Below, piece by piece: positions 60,898 to 64,000 of a stretch of DNA of 64,000 nt. The stretch is from Silene latifolia. Taxonomy: Eukaryota; Streptophyta; Magnoliopsida; Caryophyllales; Caryophyllaceae. Positions within the stretch are counted from its first letter, which is position 1; each line of letters begins with the position of its first letter. The stretch lies in the NCBI RefSeq assembly GCF_048544455.1, contig NC_133530.1:16483748-16547747 (forward strand), in the 5' to 3' direction. The translations under genes were made by a program, and so were the position numbers. Below the pieces are notes generated by a model. It was given only the letters and a program-made list of their open reading frames with translations, was not told the origin of the DNA and did not search any database.

Positions 60898-63800
60898 TCA
60901 TAGTTCATCCTGCAATGACGACAACGAGACCAAACATTAACATGCGCTAAAAATTTATGTCGCCAATTTTCTTTCGTGGATCATAATGACAACAACATCA
61001 TCACATGGTTTGCTAAGGGGATCTTAAATACCAACTTCAAGGGACATCATGAAAATTACTCTGTAATATAGTACTCCGTATTCAAAGCATAATAATACTC
61101 AAACTTGCATTTTATACTGTAAAAGTCGCAATATTATTACCTCGCTCCACCATTGGGGCGAGGGAGAGGACGCTAGGCAAGGCCGGTCTGCTATAATGAG
61201 ATGACCAAGTTAATCTCAACCCCGAGGAACCCTATAATCAGATGACTGTTGACCGCTACCTAGATTTGATCTCCCTAAACATGAGATTTTTTTTTTATTT
61301 AAAATAAACGTTGGTTTTGCTCTGCAAGAAAGAGTATATGGAGAGCAAAACATATGCTCTTCATTTTTTTTGCAATTCTAAAAGCTCTTAACCACTAGGC
61401 GAAGACGGTAAGACCATAATCAACAAGACGAGGCAACGAAAAATACAGTTTATATTTTAAAATTAAAATTACTCAGAACAAAATTGAGATGCATGATGAG
61501 ATTCTACTTACATGATAGTCATCCATGTAATCGCGAGGATCATGCTGCATTTATGAAAACAGATTATTAGTTCGTATTTACACATAAGAAAACAAACATA
61601 AAGCAGTAAGATAACCCGTGTTTTTAGACTTAATTATCATCTCATGTTTTAACTGAGATGAGTGAACAGAATGTACTACCAAACTCCATGAGATGGAGTG
61701 TCGGTAGAGAGTTTATCAGTCGTTGCACGTTAGATGCTATTGACATTCAACCAAGACCACAAACATATGTGTCGTTATCATGCTTAGTTTTATAACAGGA
61801 CAGTAAAATCTCATTTCAATGGTTACAACAAATAGAAGACAACTTCAGGTTACATTTGGTAGCAAATAATCACCACTAGGGTGCAACGGAGTAGTTTTTT
61901 TTTTCTTTTGTTCAAATAGGGTGAAAATGATGGTTGGCTGTGTGTTGCACGTCTGAAACAATAGAACGCAACATTTAAATACTTCATTTAGGCCAAAACC
62001 ATGTTTTTTTTACAATATAGTCGTGTAGCTGTAGAAACCAAGTGGAATTTTTTTCACAAGTTAGGTAATCGACAGTGAGCAATACCCTTCTATGGCGCCT
62101 TCTGTCGCCACGACGGTGATCTCTATCTCTTCTCCTCCTTTCACCTTCTTCCCTTGCTATTCGAGCTTCCTGCAGAACAAAATGTTAGCTTGCTGTTGAA
62201 ATCTATGATCACTACTCCCTCCATTCATTTGGACTCCCTAAAATTTAATGCATGTCCATTCACTTGACATCTATATCCTTCTTACGTGCCATTTTCTTAA
62301 AGTTTATGCATATGTACACGTAGGCATTGCAGTCGAATGGACGGAGTATTTAACATTATTCAAACCTGTAACCAAAAACCTTTTAAACATTTGATAAAGA
62401 AACATATTCATCACCTCTTCTTCCTTGGCTTTTCTATGTTTCTCAGCTTCCTCGAACGCCTCCTTTTCAGCCTGAAATAATTTTGTAAATAAAGTCGTAA
62501 GTCAGCCCATGCTTCCCCAATTTCTATATAATTTGCAATGCCAGTATAATGGGTTTAGGATGCCGGATCCTCGCATAACACGCCAAAAAAAAATCTACGG
62601 CTCAGAAAGAAAATCATCTTCTTCAAGAGAAAACAGGATATCCTGTACTATCTCGAAACTTAAACAGCGTAGCATTGAGACAAGAGATGCCACACGAGGA
62701 ACCAAGGAAGGGGGATTTTTAGATATTTGTCAGCTACTCACCTCCCTGTTATTGATAAAATAGTCCTCTACAATTTGCTTTGCATACTGCGGGTCGTCAC
62801 AGAGTAAGATGTTGTCATACACTGAACCAGCCTTGACCTGAGATTACAGAAGGTGTCAACTGTCAAGTCTAGGATAGCAGCTTATAAAACAATGGAAGCA
62901 AATGAAGTGAAAAGGGACTCAACCCGCATCCGGATGACAGGTCTGCTAGGTCTACGAGAAACGAATTGGCTAACTTAAAGGTTCAGTGGTTTATCTTATA
63001 GATAGAGATCACAATCACTTATGAAACAATGCATCAAGCATGATAACAGTTCTTACCTGCCAAACTTCAATCCCGACGTATTTTATTGGCCTCAACACAT
63101 AAAGATCAGGGTCATCCTCAAACTCTAGCAGTGACAAAAAATGAGATCAATATCAGTGAATATAATTGGAAGGAAACTCCGTTCCTTGGGCCAAATTTTA
63201 TTGAACCCTTACAAATTGCATGTCTCACAGATGCGGTATGTGGCGGTAGAGCTAACTGAAGAGTAGACTGCAAAAAAGAATTGTTACCTGGGTTATCAAT
63301 CCATGGCGTTCTCCACTTTCCTTTATAGTTTGGGTTCTTGATTTTCTGTTTGCCAATAATTGTTTTTACAGTAAGCATCCTAATTCATAAACTAGATTGA
63401 CGAAGCAGGAATTATGCTTAATTTAAAATCAAGATAACCTTTGGCTTCCATGGCCCTTTGTAAGCGGGATTAGGTATCTTTGGGGCTCGCCAAATTCCAT
63501 CTTCATCTTCGTCCCAGCTATCAGGCTAAAAGCAGATCAAAGAATAAAATCAGCACACACTTTTATGTCAATCCCTGCAACTTTAAACCTGATATGAAAT
63601 ATCATCCTATCACACAAAGAGCTCGGGATTTCAGTGGATACTGAAATGAGTGTCACAGATTGAACACTGGAAACAACAACTCATAATACTAGCCAAGCTA
63701 CATCTACAGACCTCTTTAGCTTTAGGATCAGGAATTTCAGCCGGAATAGAGTCATATCCCTGAAACAAGACAAAATCTGATCAGACAAAGTCATAGCATG

Positions 63801-64000
63801 AAAATAATCAGACTATTACAGTCTTGACGACTACATGTATCCATCACAGATTCACAGCCGAATACCTTTGGTTTAATATCATTAGGATCATCTATGTACT
63901 CTTTAACTTCCCAGTCTGCCGGCTGCCAAATCATAGGCAGGTGAATTAACAGTTTATCAGCAATAAAACTACCGAAACTTGTCTAAAAATATTTGAGCTT
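60898..64000 (-). CDS. CRT3: Calreticulin-3, 3' part (gene continues past the right edge)
   Basis: Ten GT-AG exons are visible on the minus strand, from 5' to 3': 63922-63866, 63759-63712, 63525-63439, 63345-63288, 63124-63057, 62837-62742, 62471-62415, 62169-62086, 61544-61512 and 60909-60898. They are in phase throughout. The first five carry the proline-rich P-domain repeats ([48 protein letters not shown]). The next give the lectin-domain return strand ([28 protein letters not shown]). The tail is Glu-, Lys- and Arg-rich ([19 protein letters not shown]) rather than the acidic tail of CRT1/2, which marks the CRT3 type. It ends HDEL, the ER retrieval signal. CRT3 is an ER lectin chaperone for glycoproteins, including receptor kinases. 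The lectin start and signal peptide lie beyond 64000. Confidence 0.95.

Overview
This is a plant nuclear genome window. Four intron-rich host genes have clear flowering-plant orthologues, and they sit beside a transposon-rich block of about 37 kb. Several inverted-repeat elements carry AAGACCGTCT- or TTGTGACGG-type ends of the kind I associate with Caryophyllales (the order of beet, spinach and Silene). That placement is an inference, not a demonstrated result.

Left block (1-16.3 kb). Two related inverted-repeat elements are separated by (AT)n tracts: one at 594-2360, and one at 2397-11802 whose right end also occurs as a partial copy at 1-518. The larger element is split by a further inverted-repeat element (5029-11732, apparent 8-bp target duplication). 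That element is itself split by a full-length L1-type LINE (5153-10893, 13-bp target duplication). An AT-rich stretch follows, then the Rep half of a Helitron (13707-15977). The Helitron stops at an intron donor and never reaches its helicase half.

Middle block (16.3-37.9 kb). Two Copia-type LTR retrotransposons lie on the minus strand at 16440-22108 and 22317-32512. Both are young by LTR identity, and each sits inside an exon of the same unrecognised minus-strand host gene. The second carries a CACTA-type element and a long LTR-like insertion with a small inverted-repeat element. To the right lie a tRNA-derived SINE, a short gene for a secreted proline- and lysine-rich peptide (34344-34661, minus), the end of another CACTA element and a Harbinger-type MITE.

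Right block (37.9-64 kb), host genes. Minus strand: SKIP16 (F-box, SMI1/KNR4, ApaG; 5 exons, 432 aa). Minus strand: a 3-beta-hydroxysteroid dehydrogenase/decarboxylase-like protein fused to a reticulon domain (12 exons, 606 aa). Plus strand: a mitochondrial-type glyoxalase II (8 exons, 327 aa). Minus strand: the 3' part of calreticulin-3, running off the right edge. All splice sites given are GT-AG, and exon phases sum to uninterrupted reading frames. Small MITEs occupy several introns. SKIP16 and the dehydrogenase gene each carry about three diverged tandem repeats of 160-260 bp in their first introns.

The host genes are not an operon-like system. Two of them, the dehydrogenase-reticulon protein and calreticulin-3, act at the ER. 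The dehydrogenase-like gene and the glyoxalase gene are divergent and share an intergenic region of about 1.56 kb. I see no convincing wholly new molecular system. The most interesting items are the (AT)n-flanked element family with arrays of iterated short motifs, the paired exon insertions of two sister Copia elements, and the dehydrogenase-reticulon protein that has lost its catalytic tyrosine.
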